Notes: generated by a model from the sequence alone, not told the origin. Counted from the stretch's first letter, positions 36,832 to 49,372 are shown. The stretch is DNA of 64,000 nucleotides from Thuidium tamariscinum (GCA_947034885.2 OX344751.2:9238001-9302000); one strand, 5' to 3'. Numbers and translations: made by a program.

Positions 36832-39800
36832 ATGCATGGTTTACTGAGATTCAATTGCAATGCCACTTTCAGTTTTTTCAAAGAAGGGTGTCGAAATCCG
36901 AGTTTGTATACGAAGGGAGTAGGCTCCTCGTCTTCGGATAAAGCACAATGGGTGGCAGTGGTCAGTGGATGCAAATTGAGCTTTATGAATCGGTAGGTAA
37001 CCGTAGATCCCAGAAAAGTAGATTTTGGTGGAATTGGTAGATCTGGGGACCCCAGTCATTTTCCCGGCTCTTCAGGTGACTCAAATTCTGACGACCTAAC
37101 TGATAGTTTACGATGGAAATTTGCAGTTGGGTTAATAATGTCCAAACAATTTGGCAATTCTGCGCAGTTTCGTTCCGTCAGCGTGCAGGTTCGTTGTGAA
37201 TTTTTTTCCTCAGTCGTGAATTTTTGGTATTTTTCATTTGGTATTTATGATGAGAGTTCAGTTCGGTGCAGCTTAACTTAACCCTTGACGAGAAGGTCGA
37301 TAGCATGCTGATCCCCCAACAGAAGGTAACGTTGTAGGAGTGTGATTGACCTCTGAAACACGTGCTCGGAAGTCATGGATCGTCATGAATTTTGAATTCT
37401 GCTTTGATCGTTCGTAGATTGATTAGGGTTCACTGTGGGTGCTACTCAGCAGTGGCAATGGCAGCGTCGGTAAGCTTACAAGAAGACCAAGAGAAGCAGA
37501 AGCAGCGCATTGAGGCCAGTAATCTCTACTTCGATGCTCCTCCCAGCGAGAAGGCAAGTGTTTCACTCCTACCCTATTCAAATTTCAAGAGTTTCATGAT
37601 TCTTCATCAGGGGCAGCTCTTCGAATGCTACTACTAATCCAAAGATTCGGAATTTTCAACTGGGTGCAGGATCCGGTGGTGTATTCGAGTTCTTATAACA
37701 TCTCGTTCTTGGGCATGGAAAAATTGTGAGATTCTACTTGAATTCTGCCGTTTACAAGAGTTTAGGAATTGATACTTTTGTAACGCTCTCTGTGAGTCAT
37801 GGTTGAATGTGACGTTATTCATTCTGGTTCACATATCGAAGTATCCGTGAATTTTTCTCAAGGCAAACTGAATTTTCATGAAGTGTTGGACAATGTCTGA
37901 GTGGCTTGCTGGAATGGACCGCAGACATCCTTTTGATGCATCGAAATGGGGCCGAATACAAAAATTCCTCACGGACGAGAAAGTGCTGAATCGAAACCGC
38001 ATTGTGGAGCCTCTTGAGGCTACTAGAGATGATCTTCTCGTGGTATTTTTGTATGACCCTGCTATTTTCTATCCTTATCAATACTAAGATATGACTAAGA
38101 TTGAAGAGTTTTGGCAGGCAACCAGCACAAAACTGTCTTTCTTTTCTTCGCTTTCTTCTGGTAAAAAGCCAGAACTACTTGATGTTGGAGAGCACGTATC
38201 CGCTTCTCCTATCTAAATGAAGGGTTTTAGGGTTTAGGGTTTAGGTCTGCCAAAGAGAGTTTAGGAAGTTAAGGAGCCTGAAGGCTATGATGGGTTTCCT
38301 GTGCAGGTGCACACTGAAAAATATCTCAACAGCTTGAAGAGCAGTTTGGTAGTGGCGCAGATTGCAGAGGTAAGCAGTTGTGGCTGGATTTGTTTTCAGC
38401 ATTTGGTTAAGAGACAGTTAGTCGTAAGATTCGTCCACCTTCTTTGGGTTCTTGTTCTGAGATACAGTATGTCTAACTTCAAAGATCTCCCCATTTCTGA
38501 GATTAGTTATTGACGATGAATTAGGTGCCGCCCATAGCGCTCTTGCCGAACTTTTTAGTGCAGTGGAAGGTTCTTCAACCCTTTCGAAAACAGGTATAGA
38601 TCATTCCATTTGGTTGCTTGCAACTTATCTGATGTAGTGGAACATATGTACGTTTGTGTCTTTCCCAGCAGTATTTGTGTCTCATGCTTTTGTTTTTGCA
38701 AGAGCCAGATTATTTTGGTCAAAACTCCTCTAGTATTTGAGCTGGATATATTCTTCCGTCTTCAACATAAAGACTCCTTGTGGTGTGAGCAGGTGGGCGG
38801 GACAGTGCTAAGTGCGAAACTAGCCAAGGAGAGGGGCTGGGCTATAAATATTGGAGGTGGATTTCACCACTGTTGTGCCAATGAGGGAGGTGGCTTTTGT
38901 GCATACGCGGACATCACTTTAGCCATCCAATTCGCATACGCACGTCTCGCTGTCACAAGGTACCAGGAATTTTCTCACTGCCCTTTTCAACCTAGAGAAT
39001 CATTCGTCTAGCTTTGTGTCTCGCTCCAATTCATCCTTTGCGATTTTGTCTCTTATACATTAACATGGAAAGTTCTTATTCGACCACTGCTACAGACCGA
39101 GTTATTCCAGAACAGTGGAATTTTTCCCTATTTATTGACGCTTTTGGGGAAGGGTGCTACCAGAGTGATGATTATTGACCTAGATGCCCACCAAGGAAAC
39201 GGCCATGCGCGGGACTTCGTGAATGACGGTAATCCTCTCTCCCTTCCTTTACGAAGCTCTAGTCTGTTGCATTTAATATGATGCATATCTTTGAAAGCAG
39301 ATATATTTCTTTCTGTGGTTCGTGTGTCCTCACCACTGTTCTGAAGCACGTCAAATGATCCTGTCAATTTTACTCTTGTTTTCACGGCAAAACATTTGTG
39401 CACGTCTCCAGGCTAGAGCTGTCTTAGCAAATCTTATAATCTTATGACTGCCTGAGGTTTCACGCTTTAAGGAACCTGTGAAGGTAAGTACGCAAGTACT
39501 GAAAACTTACAGGTGTGTTGAATCCGCTCTTCGTATGTCGACTTGGAGTAGTGATTGGATCTTACTTATTACTATGGTGTATGACTGACTTATCGAAGTT
39601 GCCTATGATGGAAATGGGGAATTCAGACAGAGTTTACATCGTTGATATGTACAATTCAGACATCTATCCGTGGGTAAGCTAGTTTGTGTCTCTCACTTTG
39701 AACTTCTCATTGTACTGAAAGGTTTTCTCTTTCCTAGGTGTACTGTAGGAATGTGCTCGTCCATGAGAAGATAAAGTAAAGAAGACGCATTACTCTCGGT

Positions 39801-41866
39801 AAATTGAATTGTTAGGTATCACCAGCGTCTTTCAAAACATGTGAAGAATTTGCTGGGAAATCAATGGTGTTGGAAGCTTATACTTTATGGTTGTTCTAAG
39901 GTGTATTTTTATACCCTATACTACAATTTTCGCTAGAAACTAGGGTTCCACCTATGTGATCATTTATGTGCAGGATTTGGAAGCCAAGACACGGATAAAT
40001 CAACGAGTTGAACTTAAGGTATTCACTTTTCCCTCTTTCCTCAAGGTTTGAATTCCATGACAAGTGATTCTCTGATTTACTATGTAGAGATTTACTTTGT
40101 ATTGTATTTAAAAATGAATTTTGTTAGCCCCAATGACTAGGGGCCATGTGCTTCTAAATTACTGGTCAGATGGCCCTTTTGCACTTACATGCGTCTGAGG
40201 ACTAATGCGGTACGCTAATTGGCGCTTGAGCAGAGTGGCACAACAACGGATAAGTACCTTGCACTACTGAGGCAAGAATTGAAGGTGGGTGGTAAATCTT
40301 GATCCCCTTGTAAGGCGATTTTGATTAATGTAGGCATTAGTCTCACGCGATTTCAATTATTCAGCCTTCCTTTCCCAAGCATTGCTGATTGAGCAACTTT
40401 GATATAATGGCTGTTTGCTTAACTTTTAAGGGCCTGAATGCGAAACAAGTTAGAGAAATCCCTCTTTGAAAGCTACTGATATTCAATCATCGTTACTTCC
40501 AAGACATATTTTTACCGTGCATATTTTACTTCAAAAATTCAGAGATGAGACTGGTTTCTTCTTTCTTTGGCTTCCTTCTCTGAAGCTTCCTAAGTGATTC
40601 ATTTCAAGTCCTGAAGATATGGTAGCAGCGGCTTTGGGCCATTTAGGCAATATGTAATCTCAATCTTATCAGTATGAAAGTTATATCAAGTATTATTGAT
40701 ATCTATAATTTAGAAATGATCTATACCAATGATGTTTAACGAATAATCGTGCGTGATTGTTATGGCTCTTGGGAATATAGGAAGCTGGAGCCAAATTCAA
40801 GCCAGAGTTGGTGGTTTACAATGCGGGAACTGACGTCCTTGATGGTGACCCCTTGGGAAGGCTTCTCGTAAGCTTCTCAACACTTTGAATTCTCTCTGAA
40901 GAAATTCCGTAGTCACGTAGCCCCGAAGACTCTTAGTTTCATATATTCACTAAGCACAGCCCCTGGAGAGCTGTGGTTTTGCATGATGACATGTATACTA
41001 CCTTGCTCGCAGATTATGAATCTTGACTTTTGAACTTATGGATGTTTAATTACTTAAGAACTGAATGGATCTCAGGAACCAAATCTGCAATGGTTTCTTG
41101 CAATGGCAGTGTGGTTGTGTAAGCTGTGAATTGGTTCTAATTGATTTAAGCTTTTTGCACCTAGCCACTTGGGGTATTGATCAAATCAAGCTTTTTGTCG
41201 GCGACAGGTTTCGCCCGAGGGAGTGAAGCAACGAGACGAACTGGTCTTCCAGTTTGCAAAAGAACTGCACGCCCCAATCTTTATGCTTACCTCGGGTACA
41301 TCCTCATTATTTCCTGCCTACCCATCTTCGAATTGCTGCCAGCGATCATCATGCTGAATGATATTACTTGGCCCTTTCAACTCTCTAATAATTGCAAATA
41401 TGCTCAGCACTAAAAAATCTCATTCATATCTAGTTGCAAAATGGTAGCAAGCAGAGTGATGGGTAGTGAGGTTTGAAATTAGTGGTCATGGGCCAGTCCT
41501 TCCAGGGTTTAGTAGGTGACCTAAAACTGACTGGAATTGATGTTTAGGTATTTTTACGTTCTCTTAATTGTCATTGTTTTCATCGTCAAAGATTCCTGGG
41601 TTGCAATTTTGGATCAGTGGCAATATTGATGAGGTATCAAGGATCATTGAAGTTGGGGACATCAAATATTTGAAAAAATAGTGGATACAATCCATGTTAT
41701 GAACCTCTGATGACTTCGCTCATGTTCAAGATTTCATGTTCTGAGAAGTCACATGCCATGTCATGCAGGTGGGTACATGAAGTCAAGTGCCCGTGTTATT
41801 GCTGACTCCATTACAAACCTTGCCAACAAGAGCCTCATTTCACTGCCCAGTGGTGCCAAGCAATAG
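36832..41866 (+). CDS. Class IV histone deacetylase (HDAC11 / Arabidopsis HDA2-like)
   Basis: Fourteen exons: 36832-36992, 37418-37553, 37670-37725, 37925-38042, 38307-38369, 38525-38593, 38793-38959, 39164-39228, 39627-39673, 39974-40018, 40234-40284, 40781-40867, 41208-41295, 41769-41866. All phases fit and the product is 416 residues. The deacetylase core starts at about residue 100 (DPVVYSSSYNISFLG, EKLHPFDASKWG). Catalytic residues are intact: GGGFHHC with His226/His227, DLDAHQGNGH with Asp264 and His266 as zinc ligands, NAGTDVLDGD with Asp344, and TSGGY with Tyr387. Class IV enzymes remove acyl groups from lysines, using zinc. The first 75 or so residues are basic and Ser-rich, like an organellar presequence; a start at the internal ATG (37460, MAASVS) would give a protein without it. 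Intron 2 uses a GC donor (AAG then GCAAGT). Confidence 0.92.
38221..38245 (+). repeat. Interstitial TTTAGGG repeat in deacetylase intron 4
   Basis: About three and a half TTTAGGG-type units, the plant telomere motif, lie inside the intron 38043-38306. Such short telomere-like runs are known in plant genes as telo-boxes when near promoters; here the position is intronic. Confidence 0.7.
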
Positions 41867-43106
41867 AAATAGACTTAGTGTGGTAAGAGTATCTAATTTT
41901 GACACTCACCGGATAGCAACATAGAATAAGACAGCTTAATTAAATTGAACTATGATCATAAACACATAAGCATTGTTTAGAGTGTCCATAATAGGTGCAG
42001 TGAACTTAGTATAAATTAAGTATTCCTTGCTGAGTGATATGATAGTTTAGTGTACGTAAATATTGCTTCTTTCACGGCAGTTTGACTCGCCATATCATGA
42101 TGCAAACGTTAGGAGTTCCAATTGACATGTACGATAGGATGAGCTAGTCACTTACTGCCGTGATTTTAAGCAACTGAGGTCTGATTTCTGAGTCACAGGT
42201 AGGTAAATTGAGACTAAACATGAATGGCATAATGTGCATAAATATTTGAGGTTCTAAATTGTTATATGTACAAAATTTGTTATGTTCAATTCGAAGATTT
42301 TCTTAATCTGTACCCTAATTTCAATGTCCTAGATTTGTGTATTTTGCAATGATTGTGTATTATTTTCTGATTTTATTAGGGCAGACTTTCAGGTGAATAC
42401 TTTGTTTTAAGCCTGTCACCCTTGCAGTTATATTGCACCAAAAATTCGTTCATTCCGCCCAGGAAAAAGCGCGGAATGGAAGTAGAAGCTTAAAGAACTA
42501 ATCAGCTTGAATAGAGCAACCTTTTCTCAGTCTCCACTTGTAAGACAGAAAGTCAACCCATATCATACAGCTACGAGAGAACTTCGAATATCCAGCAATC
42601 AGAAAACAGAGTAAGCGCAAGCGTTTACATGGACTAATACCTGAAGAAATGTTTACTATTAGGACTGTTGCTCTTTAAACTTGCCCTGGCCGCTCTGATG
42701 ACTTGAGTCCACAGAACTAAAAAACAAGGGCCAATACTCTCTGCAATCTAGCCTATATGAAGGCCTGAAAAGAACTATCAAACTTGGCAATTCCAGCACA
42801 GCCTTCACACATGTAGTGGAAATCGTCACCTGAGCCAAATGCCTCACTATCCAATCTAGAACCACACAGGACTACCAAACCTTATCCGACAGCAATTGCA
42901 GCACAGATTTTTCAGTATTGCACACAAATGCCATACTGTCTTCAATCCTGACCTAAAAAGAACTATCAACCTTCCAGTCTTGCACACAAATTCCGGAAGT
43001 CTCCTAAAAGATGGTCTTAGGTAGTATTATATCTCTCCACAGAAATTCAATCTAACGCTAACTCCCGAAAGGATTTAAACAAAACAAAAGTACAGAGATG
43101 GTCCAC
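41867..43106. other. Convergent 3' flanks of the deacetylase and arginase genes
   Basis: The two genes end toward each other. This 1.2-kb stretch should hold both 3' UTRs. No additional coding frame with a domain is seen. Confidence 0.5.
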
Positions 43107-44747
43107 TCACTTGGACATTTTGGCACATAGCTCCCTCACAAGCTTGGCGGCCACCATCGCTGTCATCCCATCGACCGTATCCCTCTGCGGATTGAACTCC
43201 ACCACATCACATCCCACAATATCCCCCTTGACGTTCTGCACAATATTCGTAACATCCCTGAACGACAATCCCCCAGGCTCAATATGCGAGACACCAGGAG
43301 CGTAAGCCGGATCCAAGCAATCCACATCAATAGAGATGTACAGCCCTTTGACCCCTTCCCCGAGTTGCAACCGCTCCAAATACTCCCGATCCTCGTTAAA
43401 AGTTCGCATCTCGTGCTGCTCCACACCAAACTTCTTTGCTTGGTCGCGCTGCTCCTGCGTGATGGAGCGTAAACCCACTTGAATCAAGCGCCGCGCGTGG
43501 CCGCCCTCCATTATGCGAGCGAACGGGGAAGCGTGGGAGTAGTGATTCCCTTCGAAGGCATGGTAGATGTCTGGGTGGGCGTCGATGTGGAGAATGTCGA
43601 CTGGGCCGTTGAGAAACTCAGAGACGGCGCGGACAACTGGAAACGAGATGGAGTGGTCGCCGCCAAGGACGAGAGGGCGTAAGGGAGGCTCGTCCATCAC
43701 GAGCTTGACGGAGTCGGTGACGGTGCGCATGAGAGTCTCGTCGCTTACGCCGCAGCCACGCATCTCCTGGACCGGGACGTCGCCAACGTCGGTAAGGACG
43801 CGGATGTCGTTGAGCTGCTTGCCGGTTTCGGTGGTGGAGTTTGTGCTGCCGCACCAGATGGCCTCGCGAATTCGAGGGGGGGCAAAGGCGGGGCCCTGAA
43901 AAAATACCCAAAGAAGAGTGAAGAGTTGATGGGTTTATAATGACGAATTCGAATGATCATATCATCAAAAGTAGAGATTATACAAGGACAAATTGCTTAG
44001 AAAGAAGAGAAGAACATGCGTAGGTCAGAAAAGAAATGCGATTTTATAGAAAAGGAAGTCCCAAATGCGAAAGAACACGAGGCTCAGTTCGGGATTCTTG
44101 GCCCTGAAGGACTCATACAATCTGCAATCAAACTCAGGCGAAAAGAAGTCTGGACTCTGAAAAGTGAGACAGTGAAAGGGAAAAAGGTGGACAATTCATG
44201 GTTTTAGAATGACGAATTCGATAGATCATATCGTCAAAACCATAATTGCCATGGGGCCAAACTGCATATCTCCAGAATTAGCGAAGAATAGCGCATACGT
44301 TGGCCAGAAAATAAATACACTTGAAAAAAAAAAGGTTCCCAAATGGCTTATTTAAAACTGCTAATAGAATACAAAGTCCGCTTCGGGCTTCCTTTTTCTT
44401 AGGACTCATACAATCTGCAATTAATCTTAAGCGATGCTATCCAATGCAGGAATGCTAGAATAGAGGCGAAGTACCTGGAGGAACGAGGAATTGTGGCCCA
44501 AGGGGACTCCGAGCATACAACTGGTAGCAATGGCGCCCCCGCGCTTGCGAACGTGATCGGCCTTGTGGCGCGCGAGCTCCCTCACCAACGTCAGGGACGC
44601 TTCCACGACACGGTGCTGCCCTTCCTCCTCCGTCAAAACCACCGATCTCGCATAGGATCTCACATGGGGATGCTGCTGCTGGTGAAATTGCAAACCACCC
44701 ACACCCACTCTCGCCCGGCTCCACAAAGTCCCCCCAGCCCTCCTCAT
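43107..44747 (-). CDS. Arginase, mitochondrial
   Basis: Two exons on the minus strand, 44747-44475 and 43895-43107, joined in phase 0 and giving 353 residues (plant arginases are about 340-350). Residues 1 to about 45 are a basic, acid-poor mitochondrial presequence starting [14 protein letters not shown]. The manganese site is complete: GGDHS (His172), DAHPD (Asp196, His198, Asp200) and SIDVDCLDP (Asp281, Asp283). Conserved plant blocks are GHNSSFLQ, IREAIWCGSTNS, VLTDVGDVPVQE and VEFNPQRDTVDGMTA. The enzyme cuts arginine to ornithine and urea in mitochondria; plant forms belong to the agmatinase-like branch. The ATG at 44747 is chosen as the first Met. There is only one intron, whereas many plant arginase genes have more; the long second exon is GC-rich. 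The first exon resembles the first exon of the ISCA2-like gene at 9494-9628. Confidence 0.94.
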
Positions 44748-46339
44748 CTCCACGCCCTAATTATCCAATCCCTGACCTCACTCGCAAATCCACGCCAATT
44801 CAGGCAAACCCACGCCAATTCCAAGAACTCCAATCATCCAAAAATCCCAGGAAATTCAGCGAATACCTAAAAGAGCACTCCACAAGCAGAAAAGCTTCGG
44901 CGAACTCTTGCAAATGACTCCCAATTTCTTCTTTGGCACAACTTTCACGTTACATACCAGAGAATCGACGACAAAGAACAAAAAGAACGAAAAGCAATAG
45001 GTAATTAGAGTCAATTGGAGCTGCAATTCCGATAATTCTACCTCAAGCAACTATCTGAAATTCTGAACCGAGCTGACACGAATGAGATTGTGAGCAAATT
45101 CGAGAAGCAGGTTGGTTCACAAAGGAATACTTATGATGGGTCTGGCGGCTATGTTGTCTCCTTCATGGAGTGATTGTGGATGATCGTTAGCTTGGACGGA
45201 TGGATGAAAAGAGATGAGGACAAGTCAGTGAAGGCGTGGCAGGGTGCCTTGGTGATGGTGCCACACGAATTTTCCGCGTCCAGCATGCAAATTTTGAAAG
45301 CAAGAAAGATCGCAGACTGGCGGTTTAGGGTTGTCCTAGAAGACCCACTCACCACCACACCGAAATATGCCGCCCATGCGGAAGAAAGTAGGCGGAATGT
45401 CAGGGGTTGGTGGTTGTGCATTTTTTTTTCTGCAATTCGATACTCACTAGGTAGAGCTCCAAAATCTTTGTTCAGTACTTTTTAGGGTTGTGTGCTTTGG
45501 CGTTCATAGAATAATTTTTGGAATGGAGTGGGAGGCGCAGAGACGCTTTGCTGTTATAACGTTTTGCAGAAGCGTTGTGATTGTGCATTTGTGCCTCGAG
45601 CGGAAGAATTAAGGTCGTGACGAGAGATTCGAAGGGTTCTCTCAAAAATCGCTGCAGCTTTGAGTGCAAAGTTCAAGGTTCAACGGCATCCGCAAATCTT
45701 TTGAGTCACGCTTCTCTCGGGCATTGCTCGCTTATGTAGACTCAATTATTTTGAATTTCTCGGAACATTAAATCACGGACAAAAACTATGAGTGCCAAAT
45801 TGCTTGTTTCACAGTTGAAATGATCAAAAAAGATGGAATCTCTCCATTAGTGCTAGCTGGATACACGTTGCGAATTGTTGGTTGATTGGCACCCGTGCCT
45901 AACTGTCACCGGAGCTTTCAAGGTCTGCATCAAATAGTAATTGTGGATATGCATTTCATCTTTGAGGCCTAAGTGCTAATTACTCAGAAGTACATTTGAC
46001 TCACCTTTACGGTTTGCGCATCGACTTGTGAATAGACTTGGCAATACAGAGGCTAGGCAGTCTGCCTCTTCAGGTACGCATGCATGCCCTCCCTTGTTCG
46101 ACAATTAAAGGACAGCAAGTCGTCATCTCTTCAACTGTATATTAATGCACTCTGAACTCAATCTACATGTTCTGCAATGGTGTATTTCGTTGTGCACCTT
46201 AAACTTTCAGCACAAATTAGTGAATGAATGTGGAAACTAGTCTAAATTTTTGATGCAGCTGTCCATGTCCAAGAACTTCACAAAACGCAGTGGTTACTGA
46301 TTTAGAAGCGGATGGGCAGATGTTGCAGGAGGCTCGTGC
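44748..46339. other. Upstream region of the arginase gene, no further gene recognised
   Basis: The stretch next to 44748 is the presumed arginase promoter and 5' UTR; it contains the repeated phrase CACGCCAATTC (44790-44820). A plus-strand frame of 103 codons at 45174-45485 has no recognisable domain but fairly even codon use; I cannot say whether it is real. Confidence 0.4.
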
Positions 46340-47567
46340 TCACATATATATCTCAAATTGAGCATGGAAGATGTGGACGAGAATGGCGAGAACGGGTATT
46401 TCACTCTTCTCGAGCTCAAAGACACACACATTCCCTTCCTCCAGAAGAAGATGCACTGAAAACTTGGCCCAGAATTTGCGATGCAATGTGATATCATTGC
46501 AGCTTATTCTCTTTATGCTGTACATCTCCCATGCGTTTCCAGCACTGTCAAGGAGTCGCCACTGGGTGGCTACTCTTGGACAGCTGGAAAAAGAATCAGG
46601 TAGCACTTGCACAGTCCAATTCTTCGAGGTTCATGTGCACTCTTGACCTCTATAATCTGACTGTCTAGAGTCCCAAAAGAGTAATTACAATGACATAGTT
46701 TGAATGTTCTTAACTTCTATCATTAGCTGTAAGGAGAGCTATCTAACGGATTTTCCCGGATGTCATTTTATAGAACGTCATTTTAAATAGATCTGAATGG
46801 ACTCCGACGCACTAGGAAACTTCGCACATGGCATTAAGATGGGGAATTACTAATGCGCCCCAGCTGAAACTCTCGACAGACGTGCGTCTCCGACATAGCA
46901 TACGCCGTAGCCGCGTCCTCTGCTGTCTGCGGTTCAAGAGTCGCGGGACCCTCCTTCGAGACTTGATGGAAAACGCAAAAAGATCAAACGGCGGATTTGT
47001 ACTGTGTACCAGTACCGTTGGGTCTGGAGAGGATTGTTGGGCATCGCCGCTAGCTCCATGTCAATTTGGTCGTAATTCCTTCGTTGACGTTGTTGTCTTC
47101 CCTGTTTTGGTCACAGGACTTTCGCCAGATTCCAAGCTCTCTCCCACATTGTGTAGATTCGGTTGTGCTATCGGGTGGTCGATTGCAAGAGATGGCATGG
47201 ACTACTGCCTGAATCGAATCAAGAAACCTATTCCGTGTCTTTGGATGCTCGTTGTTGCTTCCGCTGGTCATTAGTTGGCCATGCGAATAGCAGCTTGGCT
47301 TGTCGGAAGATTTCTTCTCGCTGCCTTCATCAGCAAATAATGTGAATTGGAAATGCATTTTTCGCACAGAGGACGAAGATGAAGACGTCTTCAGGTTTGA
47401 AGATATCGACTTTCGCCACTCTTGCCCATCTTTGTGTCCAAGATGGGCATCGTCTAGGATCAAAATCGAAGGAAACCTTCCACGTTCTTCCATCGCCGTT
47501 CTCCAGCGTGACCACCCTCCGACCCGAGCTTTATGAAGTGCTCCCGCACGAAAGGAATCGCTAGGTA
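46340..47567 (-). pseudogene. Broken B3-domain (REM-like) transcription factor gene
   Basis: Two blocks on the minus strand read like plant B3 DNA-binding domains. Block 1 (47567-47330) follows a good acceptor (AGCTGCAG) with YLAIPFVREHFIKLGSE, then continues in another frame with VVTLENGDGRTWKVSF, SWTQRWARVAKVDIFKPEDV and NAFPIHI, and then passes to a third frame (LFADEGSEKKSSD). Block 2 (46583-46340) also follows an acceptor (TTTTTCCAG) and reads RVATQWRLLDSAGNAW, RKFWAKFSVHLLLEEG, NVCVFELEKSEI, ILVHIF then stop, the typical end of a B3 domain. The frame breaks in block 1 and the lack of the first strands of block 2 point to a decayed gene. I did not reconstruct it. A sequencing error is an alternative for one of the breaks. 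Confidence 0.55.
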
Positions 47568-48991
47568 CTGCAGCTCAAGTCCCACATTCAACAATCAATC
47601 AGGTCTTCAGTGGTTCAAATTCAAGAGTTCTACAAAAGCTCAGGCCAGTAAATCTCCAGCCTGAACGATCCTTTAACAACCAAGTTTCTGATGCAGTATA
47701 ATGATTGTGCAGAGATTGAGGTGTCTTAACTATCTGAAGAGATGCTCCCTCCGTATGAAATGAAGTGTCCGCAGTGGTCTTTGAAATGTTAGACTCCAAT
47801 TGCATTGACCACAATTTATTCAGAACTATTATTCAGATGGGTACAAACATTGTATCACCAGAATCAATGAAGAACTGATTGCAGCTGTTTGTCAAAACAT
47901 AAAGTAAAATTGGCTTCAAGAAAATCCTCTGAATGCAATTTACCCAAAGCTACTGAAAAATCAGGAGGCCCAGTTTGGTTTCCAGACAGAGCATATTCTA
48001 GAGTTCAATTTTGATTGTGTACCGGGAAAGTCAGTGGAGTTTCGTGACGAGAGTCCGGGCCAGCATTGGGATTGATGATTTTGACGAGGTGCGATTTGTT
48101 CAGGCGGTTCGTCACTTTGAGATCCACTTCAAATGGTTGGATCAGTAGTGATGCCATCATATCAAATCGCCTCCATGCCAAATGAGGTTCCCATAAGCTC
48201 TCCACTCTTTGGCATACGAGTATTTCTGCCGTCTTGCAGCATTTGCTGTTGGTGATTACCTACCTCAATGCTGCTAATGCCACAGGACAAATAACTTTCA
48301 TTAACATGACTGTACTGTACATGGACTTGCCATATAATTTCAGAGATTGATTAAGAGCTGGTCCCAGCCTTTCCCAACCAAGCCACTAACCATTATCATA
48401 GAATGGCTACGATGGCACTTGCATTCCAATCATTACCAGCAATTCTAGATATTTGGGTGCCTGCATGGTGCTAATGTACAAGTAAGTTATGTGACTTTGA
48501 ATTAAGAGCTGATTTTCCTTGGGATTGTTTTGCAAGATCATACTTATGCAGGAAGAGACATGTGCAGGTCCTAATTTGAATGCTGTAGGTCCTTCCCTGA
48601 AACTGGTTTTCAGATATGGTGCTCAGTGGCTGGCAGTTTGTTGATTTTTACCTTGCAATGGAACTTGTTTCTTTTGTGTCAAAAAGAAAGAAAAAAAAAG
48701 GATATGGTGCTCAATTTGGATAACATACCTGATTGTTGGCCTCGGTGACAATCTGTGAATGAGTTCAGGGACAATAAGTTAAGTTATTTCTTGTCAATGT
48801 CAATGTCAGGTCTGATGATGGGCATTGAATATTCACTCTTGCGAGGCTGGTGATATATCATGTATGAAGAAATTTAGATATCCTTGGTAAGGAACTACCA
48901 ACAATGTCATGTGAGGTCTGTCACTTACTACCTTGTTGTCACTCAAAGTATTCAGTATCCAACGACATGATGAACCAAAGGTTAGGTTTTA
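47568..48991. other. Intergenic region, possibly the 5' part of the broken B3 gene
   Basis: If the B3-like gene had earlier exons they would lie here on the minus strand. Frames at 47599-47814 and 48005-48205 show no domain. Nothing else is recognised. Confidence 0.35.
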
Positions 48992-49372
48992 TGGTGGAAG
49001 CACCCAAAACCGTCCAAATAAGGAATTCAGCATAGTTGGAGGCAGTTTTTTGTAAAAATGATATTTTCCTAGTCTGAGGGAGTGAAAATCATGAATATTA
49101 AAAAAAATTAGATTTTTCGGATGTTGTATGTAATTTCTCTGATTTTTCAAACTGTTGGCTCTCTATACCATTGAAAGTGTGCAATAGGTGCACCCAAAAC
49201 TAAACCCTGCTAAAATCAGCACTAAGCCAATCAGATATATATGTGTCCTTCAAATGTCTCAGCCAATTAGAATCAAGTATGTGGCAAATACATTAAGGGA
49301 ACCCTATTGACACAATTGAATGAGTCTACAGTCCACTGCAAGGGACACGTTTGGGAATGGGTGTTTCTCCTT
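48992..49372. repeat. Dispersed TIR repeat family A, copy 2
   Basis: Starts GGTGGAAGCACCCAAAACCG and ends GGGTGTTTCTCCTTTA. It contains AAGGAATTCAGCATAGTTGG and GGCAAATACATTAAGGG, which is the uninterrupted version of the site where copy 1 carries the CACTA-type MITE. Confidence 0.7.

Noticed and set aside
44493..44870. Plus-strand frame of 125 codons over arginase exon 1.
   Set aside because: Antisense shadow of a strongly conserved exon.
45174..45485. Plus-strand frame of 103 codons with ordinary codon use.
   Set aside because: No domain, no splice context and no clear start signal; too little support.
46828..47274. Plus-strand frame of 148 codons.
   Set aside because: It lies opposite the linker of the broken B3 gene and has no domain.
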